Shown here one piece after another: positions 7,198-12,986 of a DNA stretch of 12,986 nucleotides. Below the pieces are notes generated by a model that worked only from the letters and a program-made list of their open reading frames with translations, ran no database searches and had not been told where the DNA came from. Position 1 is the first letter of the stretch; every line of letters starts with the position of its first letter. Location: NCBI GenBank assembly GCA_900752305.1, contig CAADUV010000278.1, positions 1 through 12,986 on the forward strand. The letters are read 5' to 3'. The DNA is from an uncultured Oscillospiraceae bacterium. Its GTDB lineage: Bacteria > Bacillota > Clostridia > Oscillospirales > Oscillospiraceae. The translations under genes and the position numbers were made by a program.

Positions 7198-8185
7198 GAA
7201 CCTCCTCCATAGTCACGTTGGGCTGGCTCTTGATGTAAGCGATGGCCTTGGCCGCCTCCTCCGGGTCGGTGGGCAGACCCAGCAGCATGGTGCCGAAGGC
7301 CTTGCCGTCGATGTTCCGGGTGTCGGCGCCCAGGATGTTCACCTTCACGCCGCAGTCGATGGCCAGGGATGCGATGAGCGGTTCGTAGGAGGAACCGCCG
7401 TTGAAAGCGATGCGGATGACGTTGGCGGCAGGCAGCTGGTCGATGACCACCCCGTTGGGGTACACCAGCCGGCGACCGGCCTCGGTCTGGGGGTTGGAGA
7501 AGATGTCCTCCACCGTGCCGGATTCCTGCAATACGCCGTGATCCAGGATGGCAACGTGCGTACAAATTTCTTCCACAACCGCCATCTCATGGGTGATGAC
7601 CACCACGGTGATGCCCAGACGCTGGTTGATGTCCTTGACCAGCTTCAGGATGTCCTGGGTGGTCTTGGGGTCCAGAGCGGAGGTGGCCTCGTCGCAGAGC
7701 AGGATTTTGGGGTCAGAGGCCAGGGCACGGGCGATGGCGATGCGCTGCTTCTGTCCGCCGGAGAGCTGGGCAGGATAGGCGTCCGCCTTGTCGGGCAGGC
7801 CGACGATCTCCAACAGCTCCTTGGCCTTCTTCTGGGCGTCGGCCGCCTTGACCCCGGCGATCTCCATGGGAAAACAGATGTTCTTCAAACAAGTCCGCTG
7901 CATGAGCAGGTTGAACTGCTGAAAGATCATGCTGATGGAGCGGCGCTGCTGGATGAGCTCCTTGGCGGGCATGACGCACAGATCCTTGCCGTCGATGACC
8001 ACCTGACCGGAGGTGGGACGCTCCAGCAGGTTGATGCAGCGCACCAGGGTGGACTTGCCCGCGCCGCTCATGCCCACGATGCCGTAGACGTCACCATCGT
8101 GGATGGTGACGTTCACATCATGCAAGGCGGTCAGCTCCCCGTCGGCGGTGGGGAAGACCTTGGTGATGTGTTTTAATTCGATCAT
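7181..8185 (-). CDS. metN: Methionine ABC transporter ATP-binding protein MetN with NIL domain
   Basis: This 334-residue ATPase drives methionine uptake. The nucleotide-binding domain has Walker A GMSGAGKS (38-45), the Q-loop SMIFQQFNLL (about 85-94), signature LSGGQKQR (141-148), Walker B ILLCDEA (161-167) and the H-loop ITHE (about 197-200). After VYPNGVV the protein continues into an ACT-like NIL domain (about 250-330), including FNGGSSYEPLIASLA and VNILGADTRNIDGKAFG. In the E. coli MetNI structures this domain binds methionine and blocks transport (trans-inhibition), so internal methionine probably limits uptake here too. ATG 8185 follows AAGGGAAG with about 7-nt spacing. It is the first gene of the metNI unit. 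Confidence 0.96.
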   Translation of the reverse strand: MIELKHITKVFPTADGELTALHDVNVTIHDGDVYGIVGMSGAGKSTLVRCINLLERPTSGQVVIDGKDLCVMPAKELIQQRRSISMIFQQFNLLMQRTCLKNICFPMEIAGVKAADAQKKAKELLEIVGLPDKADAYPAQLSGGQKQRIAIARALASDPKILLCDEATSALDPKTTQDILKLVKDINQRLGITVVVITHEMAVVEEICTHVAILDHGVLQESGTVEDIFSNPQTEAGRRLVYPNGVVIDQLPAANVIRIAFNGGSSYEPLIASLAIDCGVKVNILGADTRNIDGKAFGTMLLGLPTDPEEAAKAIAYIKSQPNVTMEEVRDYHG

Positions 8186-8221
8186 AAAATCACTTCCCTT
8201 GGGAAAATTCTCGTTCAGTGC

Positions 8222-8261
8222 TACAATATTAAATTGTAAGATAAAAATCGAAAGGTGTCAA
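8222..8261 (-). promoter_or_regulatory. Promoter and putative operator of metNI
   Basis: On the minus strand, -35 TTGACA (8261-8256), a 17-nt spacer and -10 TACAAT (8238-8233) form a near-consensus promoter, giving a leader of about 40 nt to metN that is too short for a riboswitch. A perfect inverted repeat TACAAT-N5-ATTGTA (8238-8222) covers the -10 box and the expected start site, a good position for a repressor. The repressor is unknown. The -35 box lies about 28 nt after the threonine aldolase stop. Confidence 0.8.
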
Positions 8262-8288
8262 GGGAAAGGCGCATTCTGCCGAAAAACG

Positions 8289-9314
8289 TTACAGCAGCGC
8301 CTCCAATTCCACCAAGCTCTCCGGTCGAGTGGCCCAGCTGGTGGCGAAGCGGATGACGGTGTGCGCCTCGTCCAGCTCCTCCCAGAACCCGAAGGACACG
8401 CGCTTCGCCAGCTCCTCCATCTGCCCATTTTCCACCACCACGAACTGCTGGTTGGTGGGGGTCTCTAAGTAGAACCGATACCCCTTCCGGCGCAGGATGT
8501 CCTTGAGCTGCTCCGCCATCGCGATGGCGTGGCGGGAGAGGTCCAGATAGAGCCCGTCGGTGAACAGCGCGTCAAATTGCAGCCCCAGCAGCCGTCCCTT
8601 GGCCAGCAGAGCGCCGTTCTGCTTAATTTGCGTGAAGAAGTGGGGGATGAGGTCAGCCTTGGGGAACACCACCGCTTCGCCAAACAGCGCGCCCACCTTG
8701 GTGCCGCCGATGTAGAAGGCGTCGCACAGCTCCGCCAGGTCAGGCAGGGTCACGTCCGTCCCATGCGCCGCCAGACCGTAGCCCAAACGTGCGCCGTCCA
8801 GATAAAGGGGCAGCTGATACCGGTCACATACCGCCCGGATGGCTTCCAGCTCCGCCTTGGTGTACAACGTGCCGTACTCGGTGGGGTGAGAGATGTATAC
8901 CATCCCCGGGCACACCATGTGATCCCAGCTCCCGTCCCGGTAGAATCGTTCAATCCACGCAGTCAGGTCCGCCGCCGCCACCTTGCCCTCGTGCTGGGGC
9001 ACCGTTAGTACCTTGTGACCGCCCGCCTCAATGGCACCTGCCTCGTGGAGGGCAATGTGCCCCGTGTCCGCCGCCAGAACGCCCTGATAGGGGCGGAGGA
9101 GACTGCGGATGACGGTGGCGTTGGTCTGGGTGCCGCCTACCAGAAATTCCACCTGGGCGTCGGGGCAGTGGCAGGCGGCGCGGATTTTGTCCTTGGCCTG
9201 AGCGCAGTAGGGGTCCTGACCGTAGCCGACGGTCTGTTCCAAGTTGGTGTCCAGAAGCCGCTGGAGGACGGCAGGATGCGCGCCTTCGAGATAGTCGCTG
9301 TTGAAGTAGAGCAT
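8289..9314 (-). CDS. ltaE: Low-specificity L-threonine aldolase (PLP-dependent)
   Basis: This 341-residue fold-type I PLP enzyme cleaves L-threonine or L-allo-threonine to glycine and acetaldehyde. Features in order: the N-terminal FNSDYLEGAHP and YGQDPYC, typical of this family; GGTQTNATVI (about 60-69), which helps hold the cofactor phosphate; HIALHEAGAIE (about 86-96); LYLDGARLGYG (170-180) with the conserved Asp and Arg; and YIGGTKVGALFGEAVVF (201-217), where Lys206 is the expected Schiff-base lysine. ATG 9314 is preferred because AAAGGTG lies 6 nt upstream. The frame continues upstream to 9359, but the added 15 residues (Tyr/Lys-rich) are not family sequence. No clear terminator separates it from metN. 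A -10-like TATAAAAT lies upstream near 9340, without a convincing -35. Confidence 0.93.
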   Translation of the reverse strand: MLYFNSDYLEGAHPAVLQRLLDTNLEQTVGYGQDPYCAQAKDKIRAACHCPDAQVEFLVGGTQTNATVIRSLLRPYQGVLAADTGHIALHEAGAIEAGGHKVLTVPQHEGKVAAADLTAWIERFYRDGSWDHMVCPGMVYISHPTEYGTLYTKAELEAIRAVCDRYQLPLYLDGARLGYGLAAHGTDVTLPDLAELCDAFYIGGTKVGALFGEAVVFPKADLIPHFFTQIKQNGALLAKGRLLGLQFDALFTDGLYLDLSRHAIAMAEQLKDILRRKGYRFYLETPTNQQFVVVENGQMEELAKRVSFGFWEELDEAHTVIRFATSWATRPESLVELEALL

Positions 9315-9360
9315 GGTCGTCACCTTTCTTTTTATTTTATATAGGTAGAAGCATATCAAA

Positions 9361-9395
9361 GGGCGAACCCCCGGCGAGGGTTCGCCCTCTTTTTG
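9361..9395 (+). terminator. Terminator-like hairpin upstream of ltaE, pointing away from it
   Basis: GGGCGAACCC (9361-9370) and GGGTTCGCCC (9378-9387) form a perfect 10-bp stem with a 7-nt loop. On the + strand it is followed by TCTTTTT, a proper terminator tail. On the minus strand, the direction of pgsA and ltaE, the tail is only TTTGATAT, so termination there would be weaker. No + strand gene lies just upstream. It may stop antisense transcription or be part of the neighbouring palindrome cluster. Confidence 0.6.
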
Positions 9396-9410
9396 ACTGC
9401 GTCAAAAATT

Positions 9411-9589
9411 CACCCACTCCTGCGCTTTTTGCGCATAGGGAGTTTCGCTGTCTGCGGACAGCGACCAGGGGCCTTGCCCCTGGACCCCACTTCCTTTTCT
9501 CACTCTGTGTAAGTTCGATTGAACCAAATCAAAGATTTGGAATCTCACTTATCAGAGAAGCAAAAGGAAGCTAAATCGCCCTGCGGGGC
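9411..9589. repeat. Non-coding palindrome cluster
   Basis: No gene is supported here. At least five inverted repeats stand almost end to end. They are TGCGC-N5-GCGCA (9421-9435, extendable to flanking ACTCC/GGAGT); TCGCTGTC-TGCG-GACAGCGA (9445-9464, perfect); CCAGGGGC-CTT-GCCCCTGG (9465-9483, perfect); and a large imperfect hairpin at 9490-9570, with outer arms CTTCCTTTT / AAAAGGAAG, middle TAAGT / ACTTA and a perfect core CCAAATC-AAA-GATTTGG. The last is GCCC-TGCG-GGGC (9578-9589). Tightly packed palindromes of this kind resemble dispersed intergenic repeats of Oscillospiraceae genomes (my recollection of such sequences, not verified here). Copies elsewhere cannot be tested from one window. 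Confidence 0.6.
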
Positions 9590-9610
9590 TTGAACTTCGC
9601 TAGGTGGTTT

Positions 9611-10183
9611 TTATTTCTTCGGCTTCCGATGCGACAAAATAATCCGCACATAAGCGATCAGATACAGTGTCATCGTCCCAAGCAGCGACAGAAACGCAAT
9701 ATCCAAGATCAAACTCGCCACATACGTCGGCATCCCCACCCAGAACAGCAGCAGCCCCAGGCAGATATACAGCAGCACCGTGTTTACTTTCCCGTAGATC
9801 AGCGCCCCGTGGTTCTCCCCGCTCTTGGTCACGGCGATGAGGGCGAAGATGCCGATGGTCACCTCTTTGATGACGAAGAAGATGAACAGGGGAATGGTGG
9901 ACGGGTAGTGCTGGAAGAGACAGAGGATGAAGGTGGCCTGGGTGATTTTGTCCGCCACCGGGTCCAAGATCTTGCCGAACTCGGAGACCTGGTCAAAGTG
10001 CCGGGCGATCTTCCCGTCCAGCAGGTCGGTCAGGGCAGACACCAGCAGGGTCACAGCAGCCAAGATGACCCCCACCCCGTTGCCCCAGTTGTAGAAGTAG
10101 TAGAACAGGAAGGCCATGGGGATGCGGAGGAAGCTGAGCAAATTGGGAAAAGTCAAAATATCGTGCAAAGTGAATTTGTTCAT
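9611..10183 (-). CDS. pgsA: CDP-alcohol phosphatidyltransferase, probable CDP-diacylglycerol-glycerol-3-phosphate 3-phosphatidyltransferase
   Basis: This 190-residue membrane enzyme is expected to make phosphatidylglycerophosphate from CDP-diacylglycerol and glycerol-3-phosphate, the first committed step to phosphatidylglycerol and cardiolipin. The full catalytic motif D-x2-D-G-x2-A-R-x8-G-x3-D-x3-D is present: Asp53, Asp56, Gly57, Ala60, Arg61, Gly70, Asp74 and Asp78. It follows the usual N-terminal NLLSFLRIP segment, and about five or six hydrophobic spans and a basic tail HRKPKK complete it. Length fits PgsA (about 180-195). ATG 10183 has GGAG 7 nt upstream. The longer frame to 10267 adds 28 non-family residues and is rejected. 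The CDP-alcohol family has other substrates (serine, inositol), so the glycerol-phosphate assignment rests on overall resemblance. Confidence 0.88.
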   Translation of the reverse strand: MNKFTLHDILTFPNLLSFLRIPMAFLFYYFYNWGNGVGVILAAVTLLVSALTDLLDGKIARHFDQVSEFGKILDPVADKITQATFILCLFQHYPSTIPLFIFFVIKEVTIGIFALIAVTKSGENHGALIYGKVNTVLLYICLGLLLFWVGMPTYVASLILDIAFLSLLGTMTLYLIAYVRIILSHRKPKK

Positions 10184-10276
10184 ACAGTGGCTCCAATCTA
10201 ATCCTGTTTGGCGCTTGCCAGGCACCGGCGGAAGGACTCGACAAAAAGCGAGCGCTTTCCCAGGCAATACAGTAAA

Positions 10277-10304
10277 AGCATACCACAGGCGGCGAAAAAG
10301 TCAA
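10277..10304 (-). promoter_or_regulatory. Promoter of pgsA
   Basis: TTGACT (10304-10299), a 16-nt spacer and TATGCT (10282-10277) form a reasonable sigma-A type promoter. It gives a leader of about 85 nt to the ATG at 10183. It is divergent from the promoter at 10383. Confidence 0.6.
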
Positions 10305-10382
10305 GTGTGACGGTTGGAAAGGGTTTGAAAGAGCCGGAAATTTTTTCTTAATATTCTCGAAAGACCACTCCGCCGGACGCCC

Positions 10383-10411
10383 TTGCCAGCGTCTGTCAGG
10401 TATGATATGAT
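10383..10411 (+). promoter_or_regulatory. Promoter of the 580-residue membrane protein gene
   Basis: TTGCCA (10383-10388), a 17-nt spacer and TATGAT (10406-10411) match the consensus at 5 of 6 positions each. A small inverted repeat GACGC-N8-GCGTC (10376-10393) overlaps the -35 box. The region 10184-10449 holds only these divergent promoters and leaders. Confidence 0.75.
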
Positions 10412-10449
10412 GACAACAGTTTTTTGCAACGAATCAGGAGGAAATGCCC

Positions 10450-12192
10450 ATGAAACAGCGCAGCCCCGTGGTGAGCACCCTGCTCAGCCTGCTCGTCACC
10501 CTCATCGGCGGCGGTATCTACTTCTATATCGCCATCCCCGCCCTCAACCCCAAGAGTTTTGACTTCTATCTGTTCCTTATCGTCCTCTGCGTCCTCTATA
10601 TGCTGGCCAAATTCCTGTTCAGCAGTGAGGACAGCCAGTCAGGCAAGAAGAAAAAGGAGCCAAAACAGACTATCCTGGAGCCGGACGGCAAGGGCGGCTT
10701 CAAAGTCAACGGCCCCCACCGGCGCAAGTGGAACAAGCCCGGCCGGGGCAGCGTCTACCGCATCCCCATGGTCATCATCGGCCTGTGCCTGCTGGTCTGC
10801 GTGGTGGGCAGTGTCATCTCTGCCGTGCCCTTCCACGCTAAGGCCTATCGGGATCTGCTCCAGGTGGAGACAGGGGATTTCGCCCAGGACGTGGCGGAAA
10901 TTTCGTACAATAAAATCCCCATGCTGGACGCCGACTCCGCCAAGCAGCTGGGTCGCCGCGCCATGGGCAGCATCAGCCAGAACTCCAACCTGGTCTCCCA
11001 GTTCGAGGTCAGCGACTACTACACCCAGATCAACTACAAGGGCAACCCGGTGCGGGTCTCCCCCTTGGAGTACGGCAACGTCATCAAGTGGTTCAACAAC
11101 CGCTCCGACGGCTTGCCTGGCTATATTGTGGTCAACATGGTCACCCAGGAGGCGCGCCTGGTGCAGCTGAAGGAGGGGATGCAGGTGTCCACCTGTGAGC
11201 ACTTCAACCGCAACCTCCGCCGCTATCTCCGCTTCCGGTATCCCACTTATATGTTCGGTGACATCAACTTCGAGGTGGACGAGGAGGGGACGCCCTACTG
11301 GATCTGTTCCAGAGTAGATAAGACCATCGGCCTTTTCGGCGGCGAGGACATCCGCGGCGCGGTCCTGGTCAATGCCGTCACCGGCGAGCACACCTACTAC
11401 GAACAGGACGTGCCCACCTGGGTGGATCGGGTGTATGACCCGGACATCATCGTGAACCAGTACGACTTCCACGGCAAGCTGGTCAATGGCTGGATCAACA
11501 GCTGGCTGGGGCAGAAGGCGGTGACCACCACCACAGCGGGATACAATTATATTGCCCTGAACGACGACGTTTATATGTATACCGGCGTCACCTCCGCCGG
11601 CTCGGACGAGTCCAACGTGGGCTTCCTGCTGGTGAACCAGCGCACCAAGGCGGCCAAGTATTATAATGTGACCGGCGCGGAAGAATATTCCGCCATGTCC
11701 TCCGCCGAGGGCGCCGTGCAGCACCTGAACTATGCCGCCACCTTCCCCCTGCTGCTGAACATCTCCGACCAGCCCACCTATTTTATGGCGCTGAAGGACA
11801 GCGCGGAACTGGTGAAGATGTACGCCATGGTCAACGTCAGCGACTACCAGATCACCGCCACCGGCACCACCGTGGCCGCCTGCCAGAAGGCGTACCAGGA
11901 GCAGCTGGCGGAGAACGGCATCCAGGTCAAGCAGGACGTGAAGGAGGAGGAACCGGCGGGCGAGGAGCGCACCGTCACCGGCGAGGTGGCCGAGATCCGC
12001 AGCTCGGTCATCAGCGGCAACACCTGGTACTACTTCCGCCTGAAGGGCAAGGAGAACGCCTGCTACTATGGCATCAGCGCCGCCGACTGCCCCGAGGCAG
12101 TGACCTACAACAAGGGCGACCAGCTCACCATCACCTACCCCATCAGCGAGGACGGCACCTTGCGGACGGCATCGGAGATCAAGGTCAAATAA
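10450..12192 (+). CDS. Membrane-anchored protein of unknown function with three internal repeats
   Basis: I do not recognise this 580-residue protein. Two hydrophobic segments (about 8-30 and 38-57) are followed by a lysine-rich polar stretch (66-72) and a third segment (about 104-126). The remaining 450 residues should therefore form a large domain, probably outside the cell if the lysine-rich part is cytoplasmic. That domain holds three similar motifs of the form G-hydrophobic-VN-x2-T-x-E/K: GYIVVNMVTQEARLV (224-238), GAVLVNAVTGEHTYY (303-317) and GFLLVNQRTKAAKYY (391-405). They resemble the paired strands of PepSY-like modules (inference). An acidic linker (496-507) leads to a C-terminal strand-rich segment (508-580) that looks OB-like. 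ATG 10450 is chosen because AGGAGG (10436-10441) is 8 nt upstream; the ATG at 10444 is only 2 nt from it. It has its own promoter and terminator, so it is monocistronic. Confidence 0.85.
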   Translation: MKQRSPVVSTLLSLLVTLIGGGIYFYIAIPALNPKSFDFYLFLIVLCVLYMLAKFLFSSEDSQSGKKKKEPKQTILEPDGKGGFKVNGPHRRKWNKPGRGSVYRIPMVIIGLCLLVCVVGSVISAVPFHAKAYRDLLQVETGDFAQDVAEISYNKIPMLDADSAKQLGRRAMGSISQNSNLVSQFEVSDYYTQINYKGNPVRVSPLEYGNVIKWFNNRSDGLPGYIVVNMVTQEARLVQLKEGMQVSTCEHFNRNLRRYLRFRYPTYMFGDINFEVDEEGTPYWICSRVDKTIGLFGGEDIRGAVLVNAVTGEHTYYEQDVPTWVDRVYDPDIIVNQYDFHGKLVNGWINSWLGQKAVTTTTAGYNYIALNDDVYMYTGVTSAGSDESNVGFLLVNQRTKAAKYYNVTGAEEYSAMSSAEGAVQHLNYAATFPLLLNISDQPTYFMALKDSAELVKMYAMVNVSDYQITATGTTVAACQKAYQEQLAENGIQVKQDVKEEEPAGEERTVTGEVAEIRSSVISGNTWYYFRLKGKENACYYGISAADCPEAVTYNKGDQLTITYPISEDGTLRTASEIKVK

Positions 12193-12198
12193 TCTATC

Positions 12199-12231
12199 AC
12201 ACCCCTGTCCCAATTGGGACAGGGGTGTTTT
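12199..12231 (+). terminator. Rho-independent terminator of the membrane protein gene
   Basis: ACACCCCTGTCCC and GGGACAGGGGTGT (12199-12228) form a perfect stem around AATT, followed by a short T-run. It starts 7 nt after the stop codon. Confidence 0.93.
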
Positions 12232-12284
12232 GCGGTGGCACTGCCCCAGGTAGGCCATCAACACGGAGGCACCCGGGAAGGGGT

Positions 12285-12321
12285 GAGAAAAAACGCCTGG
12301 AGGCAGTTCCTCCAGGCGTTT
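12285..12321 (-). terminator. Rho-independent terminator of the TetR-family gene
   Basis: AAACGCCTGGAGG (12291-12303) and CCTCCAGGCGTTT (12309-12321) pair perfectly around a 5-nt loop. On the minus strand the stem ends in a run of T, 15 nt after the regulator's stop codon. On the + strand the T-run is short (TTTGC). The stretch 12232-12284 shows no other feature. Confidence 0.92.
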
Positions 12322-12336
12322 GCTGTGTGTCCAGAG

Positions 12337-12909
12337 TCATTCTGGTTCAAAGGCGTACAGTGGATTGTCCGGGCCGAAGATGGTGTCGCTGAGGCTGACC
12401 TTCCGCAGGGCGGTGATGCGCCGGGCCATGACCTCCGGCGGCTCCGGGTCGTCGGACTCGATCCAGTTGATGGCGGCTGTGATGGAGGCCACGGAGTGGT
12501 ACCAGGACATATAGACAAACTCCTTGGGCAAGGGTTCGCCGTAGTAATACTCATGCCATTTCAGGTCGTAGTCGATGGCGAAATTGAAGATGAAATCCTT
12601 CAGGCAGTTCTGCCCCTCGATGGCGCAGGCCTGCTTCATGAAGTCTCGGTGGGCGTTGATGGCCTTGTAGTAATTCAGGGTGTTGAGGTAGTAGGTGCTC
12701 TCCGGGCCGTTGTTCAGAAAGCCGCTGAGGACGTTGTGCTCATAGGTCCACTGGATCAGGTCGTTCTTGTCCCGGAACCGGTTGTAAAAGGTCTGCCGGC
12801 TGATGCCGGTCTCGTTGATGATGTCGGAAACGGTGATGGCTTCCAGCTTCTTCGTCTTGCACATTGCCAACAGCGTATCACCCAAGATTTTATGAATATT
12901 CAGTGCCAT
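12337..12909 (-). CDS. TetR/AcrR-family transcriptional regulator
   Basis: This is a 190-residue DNA-binding regulator. The N-terminal helix-turn-helix is typical of TetR: ITVSDIINETGISRQTFYNRF (about 25-45), followed by DKNDLIQW. The rest (about 60-190) is a helical ligand-binding and dimer domain, Tyr/Trp-rich around KWHEYYYG and FVYMSWYHSVASI. Its layout recalls the DhaS-like group whose C-terminal domain binds other proteins or small ligands (inference). ATG 12909 has GGAGGG 9 nt upstream. The target gene is not evident: the 5' side of the regulator faces the window edge, where a divergent partner may lie. It shares no transcript with the membrane protein gene, since terminators separate them. 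Confidence 0.9.
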   Translation of the reverse strand: MALNIHKILGDTLLAMCKTKKLEAITVSDIINETGISRQTFYNRFRDKNDLIQWTYEHNVLSGFLNNGPESTYYLNTLNYYKAINAHRDFMKQACAIEGQNCLKDFIFNFAIDYDLKWHEYYYGEPLPKEFVYMSWYHSVASITAAINWIESDDPEPPEVMARRITALRKVSLSDTIFGPDNPLYAFEPE

Positions 12910-12930
12910 AGTGCGCTGCCCTCCTCGCTC

Positions 12931-12968
12931 ATAGGTCTATTTTATAATCAAATGCCGGAAAAGTCTAT
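12931..12968 (-). promoter_or_regulatory. Promoter and candidate operator of the TetR-family gene
   Basis: On the minus strand TAGACT (12967-12962), a 17-nt spacer and TAAAAT (12944-12939) suggest a promoter. A 10-bp palindrome ATAGGTCTAT (12931-12940) overlaps the -10 end. Its half GTCTAT recurs at 12963-12968 over the -35 box, 28 bp away. This is a plausible autoregulatory site. Confidence 0.5.
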
Positions 12969-12986
12969 GTTACACCGCCACAGATC

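Noticed and set aside
6343..8176. Long + strand open frames opposite metI and metN
   Set aside because: They are His/Asp/Gly-rich shadows of two well-identified transporter genes.
8262..8292. Terminator of ltaE
   Set aside because: A weak GGCGC / GCGCC pairing overlaps the stop codon and has no T-run after it, so I do not call it a terminator.
9315..9359. Longer start for the threonine aldolase
   Set aside because: The extra residues are not family sequence, and AAAGGTG is correctly spaced for the ATG at 9314.
9411..9589. CRISPR array
   Set aside because: The repeats are different palindromes standing once each. There is no regularly spaced direct repeat with unique spacers.
10639..12264. 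541-codon minus-strand open frame opposite the membrane protein gene
   Set aside because: It has Val/Leu/Gly/Asp-rich shadow composition, no ribosome binding site of note and no recognisable motif. The + strand gene has promoter, ribosome binding site, membrane segments and terminator.

Overview
The window is a chromosomal segment of moderately high GC content. It most likely comes from a low-GC-phylum (Firmicutes) gut anaerobe of the Clostridia, with an Oscillospiraceae/Flavonifractor-like flavour. That guess rests on lipoprotein-type binding proteins (lipobox visible in MetQ), a T-box riboswitch, strong AGGAGG-type ribosome binding sites and hairpin-rich intergenic repeats. The species is inference; nothing in the window fixes it.

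Positions 1-4916 (+ strand) hold a branched-chain amino-acid (HAAT family) ABC importer operon in the order livJ (5' end off the window), livH, livM, livG, livF. A 228-nt spacer with two or three strong hairpins separates the binding-protein gene from the permease and ATPase genes. The last four genes are nearly contiguous, and a strong intrinsic terminator follows livF. Positions 5007-8261 (- strand) hold a D/L-methionine importer split into two transcription units. metN-metI has its own near-consensus promoter, with an inverted repeat over the -10 box, and its own terminator. metQ has a separate promoter followed by a complete T-box leader. That leader shows an AUG triplet in the specifier loop, the conserved T-box sequence, and mutually exclusive antiterminator and terminator stems. 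So the binding protein appears to be controlled directly by uncharged tRNA-Met, while the ATPase and permease are controlled some other way.

Positions 8289-9314 (-) encode a low-specificity L-threonine aldolase. Upstream of it, 9361-9589 is a non-coding stretch packed with perfect and near-perfect palindromes. Positions 9611-10183 (-) encode a CDP-alcohol phosphatidyltransferase (PgsA-type, phosphatidylglycerophosphate synthesis). Its promoter diverges from that of a 580-residue membrane-anchored protein of unknown function (10450-12192, +), which carries three recognisable internal repeats and an OB-like C-terminal tail. A TetR-family regulator (12337-12909, -) closes the window, and its promoter and putative operator lie at the right edge.

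Most of the window is ordinary metabolism and transport. The items most worth a second look are the split control of the methionine transporter, the repeat-containing membrane protein and the palindrome cluster at 9361-9589. I see no phage, insertion sequence, CRISPR array, defence system, tRNA or rRNA.
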